The notes under the pieces were generated by a model that searched no databases, was not told where the DNA came from, and saw only the letters and a program-made list of their open reading frames with translations. Source: Monoraphidium neglectum (lineage: Eukaryota > Chlorophyta > Chlorophyceae > Sphaeropleales > Selenastraceae). Taken from it: a DNA stretch of 14,378 nucleotides. The stretch covers positions 2,574 to 16,951 of the forward strand of contig NW_014012468.1 of the NCBI RefSeq assembly GCF_000611645.1, written 5' to 3'. This document shows positions 1 to 10,556 of this stretch, piece after piece (position 1 is the stretch's first letter; the number at the start of each line of letters is the position of its first letter). The position numbers and the translations under genes are program-made.

Positions 1-3000
1 CCCCGCCGCCGCGGCGCCCACAACCCCTGTGCACGGCGAGCCCAGCCAGACCCAACCCAGAGGACTCAGCGTGAACATCACCCCTTTTGCCCCTGCCCCG
101 GCCGCCTCCAACAGCCCCCGCACCGGCGCGTGCCACGCCGCCGAAGCCGGCTGCAGGGCAGGCGGCGCGTCGGCGACCGCGAGCGCCAGCACGCGCGCGC
201 CGGCCAGCTGCACGAGCAGCAGCGGCAGCAGCGCCGCGTACGAAGGCAGCCTCGGGTCCTGCCCCTCGGCCGGCGCCGCGGAGGGCAGCTCCGCCACGTC
301 AGCGCCCGCGCCCGCGCGGATGGCGGCCAACCAGCCGGCCGCGGGCCCGGCCGCGGCGCAGCCCGGCCAGCACCCGCCGCAGCAGGCGGAGCCCGCAGGC
401 GGCTTCAGCACGCTGTCGGCGGCTAAGAAGACAATTGGCAAGATCTTCGGCGCCGGCGCCGGCTCCGCCTGGTCCGCTGACGGCAGCAGCCAGCCGGCGC
501 AGGCCAGCAGCCCGGCAGGCAACGGGCTCATAGCCGCGTTCCGCGCCATCATCCCCAAGACCAGCAACGGCTCCACGGGTGAGCGGGGACGAGGGCCCAA
601 GGCTGGGTGAGCAAGTGTTAGGGGGCGCCTGTTGGGCGTCTTTGGGCGCTAATTGGGCGGGGTTGGCTGTGAAAAGGGGGCTGCACCGCCTGGAACCGCT
701 CTCTAGCCAGATCTACCCGCAGCAACAAGATTTATGAATGCCTGTGGCGGTCAGTCTGCCCACAGCAACGCTCTGAATCCCTTCCGATTGCCACTGCCGG
801 TGCTGCTCCCGCCTGTCCAGACTCTGCTGCGCAGGACAGCAGCCCCCAGCACCAGGCACAGGGCAGCTACCTCCCTCCCCCGGCCAGCCCCGGCCGCAAG
901 AGCCAGCTGCTGGCACTGCACCCCCAGCTGCCCCCGTCGATGCAGCGCGCCGAGTGGTGTCTGGATGACTACATCGTGATGGACAAGCTGTACACGGGTT
1001 ACGCCTCAGTCGGTGAGCGGCGACGGGGTGACGGGGCGAATGCTGAGGGGGAGTGTATATCTCAATAGGGTTTGGACGGTTGACCACCGGCACTTCAGGG
1101 AGGGTGTTGAGCAACAAGGAGGTTGTTACTGGAGGCAGGCATGTAGGTGGGTATGTGCAGGATTGCAGGTGGCGATCCTGGAAAGGTTTGACAAAAAGTC
1201 ATGTGGTCTTCTCAAACCCTCAATCACAACACAAAGTCGCGCCCGCCTCCCTGCTGCATGCGCTGCTCCTCATGCAAACCCCCTATGTAAAACCCCATCC
1301 CCAGTGTACAAGGGCATCTGCAAGCGCAGCAAGGAGACCGTGGTGCTGAAGAGCTACACGCTCAGCGCCATCTGCGAGCTGTACCAGCACCAGATCTACA
1401 GGGAGGTGCGCCTGCACAGCAGCCTGCACCACGAGAATATCGTGAAGCTGTTCGCCGCGTTCAAGGTGGGTGGCGCGTCCCTCGGACGCGTGCATCTGGG
1501 TGACGACACCATGGGGGGGCCGACCGGCAATCCGGCGACGCGTGGTGCTGGTGGTTGAGGACGGCTCAGTGATGCGCCGTGTGGGTTCGCGCTTCGCCCT
1601 TGCCGCAGTGTCTGGTCTTGGAACCAGCTGCCGCAAGCAGCCATGCCACTGCCTGGCAGGAGCCATCAGGCCAACAAAAACCGACCTCACAGACAATACT
1701 CAACCCATGGGTCCAACAAAAATTCAATACTTTGACAGGAGGGTGACCGCGTGGTGATGGTCCAGGAGTATGCGGACGGCGGCGACCTGTTCACGCTGCT
1801 GCAGAAGTATGGCGGCCGCCTGGGGGAGAAAGTGGCGGTGCAGATGGTGCTCGACCCCTTCCTGCGCGTGCTGCAGGTGGGGGCGCGCAAACCCGCGTGC
1901 GTGCTCAACTTGCGCCGGGTCCCTTCGGGGCAGCGAGTATGACGGCTGCGGTGTGTTGTACTGCACGTAAGCGACGACCCCATTCGCGGCCACTGCCACA
2001 TGAAGGCGGACTGCGGTCACGCTGGCTGGCGCTGCCCTTACGCCTGACGAACGGCTCTGGGACCCCTTTTGCCTTGCGCCTGCCCCGCAGTACCTGCACA
2101 CCCGCTCCATCGTGCACCGCGACATCAAGCCCGGTACGCATCGGGACCGCCTGCTGCACCGCACCCAGCCACTGCAGCACTCACCACCTACAGACATCCA
2201 GCGCCGCCTACACATCCCTCGTCGTGCAAGAAAGCACTCGCTTGGCCAAATCAATGCAACCAGCTGTACACCGCACATTAGAGTTTCGCCTTGCCCCTCA
2301 CCGACCCGATGTCACTTGCCGTGGCGCGCAACTTGCCGCCATGTCGCCCGTCGCAGAGAACATCCTGTTCACCAAGGGCAGCATGTGCCTCAAGCTGGCT
2401 GACTTTGGCCTGGCCATAGACCTGCGGGAGGAGCGCGCGGTCACACGCGCCGGCACCCTGGGTGAGTGGCCCGCCGCCTGCCAGCGCGGCAGCAGTGGTG
2501 ACGCTGCCCAGCCACCGCCGGGCTCGCCTCACCATCACCGCGTGGCCCGCCTCCTGCCGGGTCGCGTCAAAACCTGTTTTGAGCCCGACCCAGCACCAGC
2601 CTTTCAAACATCAGTCTGTTTCAAAGCTCCAGCCGCTATACCGCTTCTATTAACCCAACCTATGCTCAATGCACCCACCTCCATGCGGGATTGCCCCGGC
2701 CGCCGCGCTGCTCGCAGATTACATGGCCCCAGAGATTCTGCGCTGCCCCTACAAGAGCAAGCCTGAGGAGAACAAGGAGAAGGAGCACCTGCACTACGGT
2801 GGGGTGTCCTGTCTGTGAAACCGCCCCTGAAACGACAGCAGCGGCAGCAGCCGCAGCGGCGGACGGGCTGGAGGCGGCACTAGGAGCAGGGGCAGCAGGC
2901 GTGGCAGAAGCCGTAGCAGCAGCCGCGGGACGCGAGCCCTCCTGCCACTGACGGCGCGATTTGCCCCTGCGAAGCCGGTCGCGCCAGCCGCGCCGCTGCG

Positions 3001-4057
3001 GGAGCACCCGCCCGTCGAGGCCCCGGCTCGAGAGCGCCCTAAGCTCACAGCCACCGCCCTGCCCCTCCCCCCCTCCGTCCCTGGGGGCCCACAGGCAACA
3101 CTGTGGACAGCTGGGCCGTCGGCGTGCTGACCTTCGAGCTGCTGGTGGGCTGCCCCCCTTTTTACGACCAGAGCCGCACCAACACCGAGGCGCGCATCAA
3201 GAGCAGCGTCCCCGCGCTGCCAGCAACGCTGACGGAGGGGGCCCGCAACTTTGTCTGCGAGGGTGAGCGGCCGCCCATGCGCCACGGCGTGAATGAACAA
3301 GGGAGTTTGCGTCGGCGGCTGCAGCCGCCCAGAGGGACGGGGAGTGGGAGTAGAGCTTGGCTGGAGTCAATCGTGTCCGCGCGGCGTAGGGTGCAGCCAG
3401 CTGGAGGCAACGCGCAGGGCTTGGCGTACGTTCACGCGCAAGCAGAGGCTGTGTGGACCGCTATGCACACACGTCGAGCCGATGGCTTCTAAATCATCTG
3501 GTGTGATGTCAGCGCTTCCAAGCACTCTCAGGCCGAGCGGAGCGCACTGGTCGAATCTTGTGCTGGCCGCATGTTCCCAGCTCCAGCCCAACCCTCGCCC
3601 CGCACCCCACGTCCTCGCAGCGCTGAGCAAGGACCCCACGACGCGTCCCACCTGCTTAGACCTGGTGCACCACCCCTGGATCGAGATGCTGCGCGCACGC
3701 CGCTCCATGCGGGTGCTGCCGGCCCCATCACAGCTCGCTGCCGCGGCGGAGGCGGCCCCCCACATCACCGCCGGCGCGGCCGCGGGCCCGCAGCTGGAGG
3801 CCGCCGCGCTCAAGGGCGTGGCCTGCGAAGCGGCCGGGTCGCTGCAGCGCCTGGAGGGCCTGCTGGCTGACGACGGCTGTGCGGCCGGCGTGGGCGGCGG
3901 CGTGCATGTGTCGGCCGCCAGCTCGCCGTGCCTGGGCGGCGCGGCGAAGATCACGGCGCTGAACCAGCTGTCTCGGGCGGCGGCCGGCGCCGCGGCGGCT
4001 GTGGCGGCGGGCCCGCAGGCCGTGCAGACGCTGCCGCCTGTCCCAATGGAGATGTGA
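1..4057 (+). CDS. Aurora-like (CALK-type) serine/threonine protein kinase, nine exons, 5' end open
   Basis: Exons: 2-578 (open to the left edge), 821-1012, 1305-1465, 1739-1876, 2091-2133, 2357-2461, 2718-2798, 3095-3262, 3621-4057, ending in TGA. All introns are GT-AG with matching phase; the visible product is 633 residues. Residues 1-237 are Ala/Ser/Pro/Gln-rich and probably disordered. The kinase domain runs from about 240 to 510: K272 in VVLK, E290 in helix C, HRDIKPEN with catalytic D367, DFG with D386, GTLDYMAPE with E411, DSW with D437, and R497. T400 aligns with the activation-loop threonine of Aurora kinases. The charged insert NKEKEHLHYG after the APE motif and the GTLDY motif suit green algal Aurora-like kinases such as Chlamydomonas CALK, which acts in flagellar disassembly; that role here is inference. 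The glycine-rich loop is degenerate (LYTGYASVV). The C-terminal tail, 515-633, is Ala/Gly-rich. The first in-frame ATG in exon 1 is at 320; the true start is not decidable. Kinase call is certain, subfamily moderately so. Confidence 0.9.
579..3620 (+). other. Eight spliceosomal introns of the kinase gene
   Basis: Introns: 579-820, 1013-1304, 1466-1738, 1877-2090, 2134-2356, 2462-2717, 2799-3094 and 3263-3620. Every one begins GT and ends AG. Six are phase 1 (a lone G carried over), while those at 1466 and 1877 are phase 0. Three donors share the extended sequence GGTGAGCGG (578, 1012, 3262), close to the general GTGAG consensus. The exon at 2091-2133 is only 43 nt and carries the HRD motif. 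Reading through intron 2799-3094 meets a stop after seven codons, which supports its removal. Confidence 0.85.
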
Positions 4058-6288
4058 GGCGACTCTTGGGGTGGCGGCGCGGGGCTGGCCGCTGCGGCGT
4101 TGGACTGGCAGATCTTGCACTTAGGTCAGGCCAGGAACACCCACGCGCGCGTGACTCGACCTTTTCTGGAGCAGTGCAGGCACAATCAAAACGTTCCAGG
4201 AGGTGGCACACCACCACACACGACATCCAACTGCATTGTATTCGCGATCCTTTGCATCGACATAACACACTCAATTTTCACATGTACACATGCTACATAC
4301 ATACGTCACATCCACAAAGCTGTAGCTAATCACCCCTGACCTGCGGGCGGGATGTCCCACCCCACCCGCTCCACCAGCCGTTCAAGGCCAACGCATCAGC
4401 TTTGACCGCCGCAGTGTCAAGTTTGACCAGCACACCCAATGAACTGCCTGTACTCATCCTCTTTAGCGTCTAGGCAAGGCCTGTGTATTGAGCCCCCATA
4501 TCCCTTGCAAGCGTGGGCAAGGCCTTGCCGGCAGCCAAGTGCCTACGTTGTCTTCCTTTTTTGTCCCCCGACCATTTTCCCCTGCTCAACAGAACTGCAA
4601 AACGATGATCAAACGATTCATCAGCAGGCCGTCTGCTGCCGACTCTGAATCCAAATGCACATACGACCATAGCTGACCCCTCAGCTGCCCTTCTAAGTGC
4701 CCTGTGTACCCCCAGCCACCCTCGGCACCTCGCATCCTTTTTACCCCGCACTTGTCTCTGACACTCACCGCGCACGGGTTCGTACATACACGCCCACGGT
4801 TTTGTACATACAACATGAATGGCGTCCATTGGAGTAAATACAGTACTGCCCTGTGATTTCTCACATACTTGACTCAAAGAGTAGAGTTACTGCAGCCGTC
4901 TGCAGCTGCAGCTGCATCCTCGAAGCGTGCACACACCAGCAAAGCCGATCGTCAGACACAGCTGTGCAATGCAGCAGGTCACTGCTGGGTGCCTACAGGT
5001 GTGCAATCGTGTTTATGAATGAGGTAAAAAGCACACCAGTGGCCCCCTCCGCCCCAGACGCGGCACACAGCAGGGGCAGCAATGGATTGCAGCCGAGTGT
5101 GGTCCGGCCACACCCAGCCACCAAGTCAGATGTGTGTAGGTTGCACGCCAGCCCAGGCGCGACTTGTGTCAAATGTTTAATCAAGCAGCAGTGATTGAGC
5201 GTGGTTCAGTAGGGCTGCCGAAGCAGGAAAAGACACCAGCAGAAGCACCTGATGGGTTGTCAACAGCCGTTGGGCCAGAGGCGGCCAACAGCTGCGAGCT
5301 GGCCTGGAACAGACAACTACAAATGCAAATAGATATATCGCTACGCAAAAGGCTGCGACCGGCAGCCGAACAATGGACAGGTGCGGGTGTAGAGATATTG
5401 CTTCCAACAGCTCTGCACCCTTTCGGCAACCCGGGGGGTAAGCCTTTGGCGGGTCGCCCAACAACCCAAGAGAGAAATGTCAGCCCCTTCCTGGCTCCGA
5501 GCACCGTTAATGGCGATGCACGGGCCTGATAATCAACGCGCTAATCTGCAATGGCGCATGGACAAAACACGCGCCGTCACGGCTCCCAAGTGGGACGGGC
5601 CTGAATGGTGTCGGCGGCTGCCCTGTGGGACAGGGTTGAAGCCAACACGTGCACAGCCATGAGCGGACGGCTATACTACTTTGTCGCGCGCTCAGGCAGT
5701 GCGAGCGCAGCGACGGGCGGAGGGGCGCTGCGCGCTCAGTGCAGGGTCCCGCTCCTGAAATATGCCAAGCATCAGGGAACAAGAGGCGCAACGACAGTTG
5801 GTCTGTTGGGCAACTCACGGCATCGTTTCATTAATGGTGTCGTGATGACAAGGATAAGCAATAAACAAGGGGACAGAGGGCGGCGCGGCCCGGCTAAGGA
5901 GGGTCCTAACAAAGCCGCCCAAGCAGCCCGGCAGAGCGAGCTGCACAACAAGGCCTGGCCCAACCAGGAGCGCCGGAATGGGATTGCGTTAGGCCAGACA
6001 TTGCATGCGCGGTGGTTTGGGCCGGCTGCTGCCTGCCAGAAAGAAACATGGTGGATCATCTGCAGCAACAGAGTCGAGCGTGGTTTTGAGAACCTTGCTT
6101 GCTGCACAAGACCGGTGCTGGTCAAGGGGAAAACGCTTCCTGTCGGCAGCCGCCCGAGCGGCGGCGGCGCAGCAACAGCAGCACCGCGCCTGCAGCTGCG
6201 TCAAACCGCCCGCACCGCGGCGTGGACGGACCGCCCCTACAGGCACAGGCAGCGCCGGCGCGCCTGCGCGCGGCTCGCGCCTCCGGCT
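4058..6288. other. Convergent intergenic region, 3' UTRs, no supported gene
   Basis: This stretch lies between the stop of the kinase (plus strand) and the stop of the GH79 gene (minus strand), so it must hold both 3' UTRs. I found no TGTAA on the plus strand and no TTACA (TGTAA on minus) that would mark the poly(A) sites. The part at about 4150-4870 is visibly more AT-rich than the genes. It contains a near-tandem GTACATACA (4782-4790 and 4804-4812) and a palindromic TGCAGC repeat (4901-4916). The longest ORF, 5605-6294 on the plus strand (229 codons), has no recognisable domain and no splice or composition support. I see nothing else coding here. Confidence 0.6.
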
Positions 6289-9200
6289 TCATGATGGGCT
6301 GAGGATGGACGTGAAGAGCACCGCCCTGCCGGCCCCGACGTTCACTGAGTATGAGACGACGCCGTCCGAGGACCCAGTCGGGGTAATCTCTGGCACGTCG
6401 GGGTAGTTTAAGGGCAGCCCAAAGTCCGACCCTCCGAACGTCTGGCCGGCCCACGTCATGCCGTAGGTGGAGGCGATGCCCCCGAGGCTCTTCAGCCACC
6501 TGAGCTGCGCTTTGGCACCCGGGTTGGCGCCGCGCACGCGCAGCTCGACGGTGCAGCCGCGGTCGCTGTTCTTGTTGAGGAGGGCGATGCGGATGCTGCG
6601 GCCAGGAGGCTGGGAGCCCATGCCCATGCCTTGCCCCGGGTCGTAGCCCACAAGGGACCACACCTGGGAAGGTGCGGGTTTCCGGGTTCAAGGGTGCAGC
6701 AGGGACGGTGTCACGTGGCGGCGAGAGAGGGCCAAGGCCGGCAGGTTTGGGGTTTGGGCTGGGGTGTGCAGGCCTTGCCAAAAGCAGGGGACGACAGCAG
6801 CCGCTTGCGGGCAAGCGCACCTGCATCACACACACCAACGCAAGAACACCACACACACCTTGACGGCGCGGCTGCAGGCACCAGGGGTCTCCTGGCGGAA
6901 GTTGTTGGTGAAGTACACATCATCGCCGCGGGTCGCCGTCAGGTACAGGAGGTAGCCATACCTGCGTCGCGCAAAACGAGGTTAGTGCTTTCAGTAAAGC
7001 AGCAGCAAATTCAGCATGGGGCAGGGTCACTGCAGGGCCGGACATGCTCCACCTTTTTGCAGAGGGGCCGCGCGGCAGGCGGCTGCTGCTCAAAGCTGTT
7101 CACGGGGCTGGGCCCCGGGGCCGCGCAGGCTGGGCTGGGGCAGGGGCTCACCAGGGAGCGTGCACCGACGGGTATGGGCGGTTGGGGTTTCCGCCCTTGA
7201 AGTTGGTCTGGACGCCCGTGTACGCGGGCCCGCCGCCTTGGGTCGTGCCGCCGACGCCCCAGTGCATGTGCACGCCCGTGGCGCCCGCCCTGGCGAACTC
7301 AAAGGTGGTGTCCGCGGTCCACAGCGCCGCCCCCAGCACCTCGGACACGCCCGCGGCGCCGCCGTTGACAGCGCTATTGGTCTCCGACACGCGCAGCGCC
7401 ACCCCGCCCTGCGCGGCGGCGTCCTGTGGAGAGGGTGATGACGGCAGCGGGTGCCGCCCTAGTGGTGAGGAATCAAGAGAATCGGCAGAACGCGGTGCAT
7501 GCACGGCTGGGCGAACGGGACAGTACAGCCTCACTCACGAGCTTCACCATGCACAACGGATGCCTGGGCGCGTTATCAGCATTGGCAGACCCGATACCCA
7601 CCGTGCAGCAGAGACACACACACACACACACACACTCTCCCTCACACGCACACACACAGCATGCTTGATTGGTGCCCAATCACCCTTGCTCTGCGCCCCA
7701 CCCCATGATGCCGCCACCATCACAATGCCCCAATCATCCCGCAGAAATGAACCCCCACCTTGAGCTGCTTGAACCTCTGCGCAGCGCCCCTGAGCTTGTT
7801 CTCGTCCAATATTTGGTCAACAGAAGCGTCACCCACCCCCAGGTGGGAGTAAAAGTGGACGGTCACCTGCGGGATCCGGGCCGGTGTCGGTGCCCACCGA
7901 TAACAATGACATCAGCATGGGAGGCGCGTCCGCGTCCCAGCGCCGCAGACCTGAGAGCGAGACACTGCCCATGCCCATGCCCATGTGCCTGCCGGCTGGC
8001 GGTTTCTTGGGGCACCCGCGCCGTGCGTCATGCGCAGTCAACGCACGCCCTTGTCGGGGAGATTAGAGGATTGCCGAATCGACATTTCGAATTGAAGTCC
8101 ATTGCCGCCCGCCACCGAGGCCCCGCCCACCTCTTTCATGTAGCACTGGCCTGCCTGCCCCATCGACTTCAGCATCAGCGGCGGCAGCCCCAGGCTGTGC
8201 CAGCTCGGCCCCATGATGTACGGCTTGTTGGGCGCCGCCGCGCGGGCGCCGCCCTGCGCCGCGGCGTCGCTGGCTGACGCGGTCGCCGCAGCATCCCTGG
8301 CCAGCAGCTTCCTGCCGGCGCCTGCGCACAGCAGCCAACCGGTTGTGGGTGCGACCACAGGTAACGCAACCAACTTGCATAGTTGGCGGCCTGGACTCTG
8401 CATGCACGGGCGTCTCGCAAAACAGACGCCTTGTGGCTTGACAAAGCAGCGCTGCATCGTCATCTGCCAGATCCCCAGTGCAGTGCTGTGGCTGCCCGTC
8501 GCGCCTTCGTCATTGTCCATTTCGGAGGTACAGCCCCCGCACCTGCCGCGTTGACCGCGACGCGGGCGTTTGCGGGCACCGCCACCAGCCGGCCCTGGGC
8601 GTTGAAGGCGACCTTGTCCCCCGCAAAGTCGACAGCCGCCGCGTTGGCGGCGGCTCTGGCCGCTTTCACCGCTGCGTTGATCGCGTTGCTGGCGTTGCCA
8701 GCATTTCTTCCGGCGGCGCCGCCGCTGCTGGGGGCGGTGGGGCTGGGAACTGTGGGCTGGGGCCCCAGGGTGCCGTTTGGATTCCCCGGGCCCCCAGGCA
8801 CCCGATCTGGGATGATCTCATTGTCTGCCGTGAGCCACCAAGAGGTGGGGTCCGCCGCGCTCAGAGGTGCGGCCCGCGCGTCGCAGCCCGGGATGAGCTT
8901 CCTGGCCGTCCGGTGGAAGTGAGACATGTAGCTGCGCAGGGGCACAGGGGCAGGGGCAGGGGCCGGGAGCAGTGAGACGGGTGGCCACGGGAGGCGACCG
9001 CTGCTGCGGCCGGCAGATTGGCGAGATGCGGCGCGACCCTGTCCAGGGGTGCGCGTGCTGCGGCGACAGCCGGCCCCCCTCAGTGGCGTGCGGCAAGCTG
9101 CGGCGTGGCCGTGAACGGCTGGTGACTCACAATCCGAGGCCCTTGCCGTACTTGCCGCTGGCGTCCCAGCCCCCCACGTTGTTGTCCCATATGGCTGCAG

Positions 9201-10556
9201 GATGAAGGGGCGAGATTGGAGGCGCACGCGCACATTGTTCAGCCGCGCGGCTCGCACGCTGGGTTTGTTCACCACTGCAACTGCGGCTGCAACCGCCGCA
9301 CTCCACATGCTCCCAAAGCGTCGAGCCTGCCCAACCTGCTGGCCGATCGCGCACATGCACCCCCCCCCCCCCCCCCCGAGCGTGCCACACGCATGCCCCC
9401 TGCCCCGCTGGCGGCGCGTCGGGGCACCCACCCGGCTCGTTGCCGAGCTCGAAGGCGATGATGGAGTTTCCGAGGTAGCTCTGGGCGGTGGCCATGATGT
9501 CCCTGGCCAGCTTGACGTTTCGCTGTTCCAGGGGGAGCCCGATGATGTACCGCATGCCCACCGCGTCCCGCAGCGTGCGCATCGCGACAAACGCCGACAG
9601 CGGCGGCACCGCCGTCAGGACCTCCTGGCTGCGCCCGCCGACGCGCATCACGGGGCTGGGGCCGAGCTGCAGGAATAGGTAGGAGAATGCCTGCAGCGCC
9701 TCGTCTGTCTGAGTGTACTGCTCGAGGTTGTCCCATTCGCGGGAGATGGCCAGCAGGTTGGGCTCCGCCTTGCGGGGCGTGGGCGTAGTGTGGACCTCGA
9801 CGGTCAGGCTGTCGGAGGGCAGCGCGTCTACCTGATCTGAAACGTCCCTGCGGCGGTTGTATATCGCGTCGGCGACGACCTGGGCACGGGTCTGGGTCGC
9901 TGCGCGCGCCTGGCTGGAGGCGGGGGCGGCGGCGGACGCGAAGCCGTCGACCTGGGCGCCGGCCAGCAGCGCGCGGCGGCGGCGCACTGCGGCGGGAGAT
10001 TCCGGTCCAGGGGCGGTGGGCGCCTGCTGAGCGCTGGCGGAGGGTGGGCCGTGCTGGGCCGCCGTGTTGGCGCTGACGATGCAGCGGCCGCTCGTGCTGC
10101 AGATACCCAGACCGCTGCCGCAAGGTTCCCCAGCTCGTAGCGGGGCGCAAGCCGATCTTCCAACATAAGATTGGCGTTCATCGAGTGTTATGCAGCGCTC
10201 CTCGAGCCCGGAACATAGGTCTGGTGGGAAATGGGGCGGAGGAAATCCAGGTTACAAAACCACCGCGGGTGACAAGGGGTGAGGACCTCCTACGCAGTCG
10301 GTGCACGGTGGGCAGGAGAGTGCATGGGTCATCCTTATTGGCGTCCGCGCAACTCACACGTCTCCGGTGCGGTCTGCGACCAGATCGACGCCAACGATGC
10401 CCTCTGCGCTGGCTGAGAGCGGATGTAGGCATCGCAATTATTTTCATTAGTCTTGATGCACCAAGTTTCCAGGTCCCGGAGGGGGTCCACGCCGACGACT
10501 CCCTCCGCAGCCAAGACAAAAGCTATTAGCGCAACCAGCAGCAAAGAGTGCTGCAT
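6289..10556 (-). CDS. Secreted glycoside hydrolase family 79 (heparanase/beta-glucuronidase-like), nine exons, complete
   Basis: Exons in transcript order: 10556-10358, 10220-9432, 9194-9131, 8931-8543, 8321-8131, 7866-7759, 7423-7152, 6961-6859, 6663-6289 (TGA). All junctions are GT-AG with matching phase, giving 829 residues. The ATG sits in CACCATGC, a good eukaryotic start context, and opens a signal peptide (MQHSLLLVALIAFVLAAEG). Residues 33-113 hold eight cysteines. A Pro/Ala linker ends in RRRR (146-149). The GH79 barrel follows: LGPSPVMRVGG, then FELGNEP with the acid/base E328, then VHFYSH, then RVSETNSA with the nucleophile E594. The C-terminal beta-sandwich-like part spans about 680-829. 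GH79 enzymes are retaining hydrolases that cleave glucuronides such as heparan sulfate or arabinogalactan side chains; the algal substrate is unknown. The two glutamates are 266 residues apart, against about 118 in human heparanase, because of a Gly/Pro/Asn/Ala-rich insert at about 371-511. Family call strong, activity inferred. Confidence 0.87.
7612..7658. repeat. (CA)n microsatellite in a GH79 intron
   Basis: A pure AC run from 7614 to 7635 is followed by CTCCCT and a second, shorter CA run. It lies inside intron 7424-7758, so the GH79 transcript carries it as (UG)n. Confidence 0.95.
7966..7985. repeat. Tandem hexamer TGCCCA, three copies plus two bases
   Basis: Three exact TGCCCA units in a row within GH79 intron 7867-8130. 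A small slippage-type repeat with no evident function. Confidence 0.9.
8936..8966. repeat. GGGGCA-type repeat, pyrimidine tract of a GH79 acceptor
   Basis: Imperfect GGGGCA units on the plus strand read as CCCCTG units on the minus strand, directly upstream of the acceptor AG at 8933-8932. The repeat therefore serves as the polypyrimidine tract for the fourth exon. Confidence 0.75.
9360..9377. repeat. C18 homopolymer (G18 on the transcribed sense)
   Basis: Eighteen consecutive C on the plus strand within GH79 intron 9195-9431. In the pre-mRNA this is G18, which can form quadruplexes and is prone to slippage. The exact length may also be affected by sequencing error. Confidence 0.9.

Larger units (their letters stand above)
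6664..10357 (-). other. Eight introns of the GH79 gene
   Basis: Introns in genomic coordinates: 10221-10357, 9195-9431, 8932-9130, 8322-8542, 7867-8130, 7424-7758, 6962-7151 and 6664-6858. Donors read GT and acceptors AG on the minus strand. At the first intron two donors overlap; only GTGAGT (10357 downward) keeps the frame into the next exon, giving a Tyr codon across the junction. Several introns carry simple repeats: C18, (CA)n, TGCCCA copies and a CCCCTG-type pyrimidine tract at the acceptor near 8932. Confidence 0.82.

Noticed and set aside
2799..3094. Reading the kinase intron as coding
   Set aside because: The frame hits a stop seven codons after the donor, and removal restores the conserved YG-NTVDSW join.
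1..4057. Kinase as a broken pseudogene because of many in-frame stops in genomic sequence
   Set aside because: All stops fall inside introns with proper GT-AG ends; the joined exons keep one frame and all catalytic residues.
4470..4877. 135-codon minus-strand ORF in the intergenic region
   Set aside because: No family resemblance, no splice partner exons and no supporting signals.
4901..4916. 16-bp palindrome TGCAGCTGCAGCTGCA as a regulatory site
   Set aside because: It follows automatically from a short TGCAGC repeat, so it is weak evidence of function.
5605..6294. 229-codon plus-strand ORF
   Set aside because: No recognisable domain, mixed composition, tail overlaps the GH79 coding end on the other strand; long chance ORFs are common at this GC content.
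9269..10150. 293-codon Arg/Pro-rich minus-strand ORF
   Set aside because: It is a shifted-frame shadow of the second GH79 exon, which has the recognisable GNEP frame.
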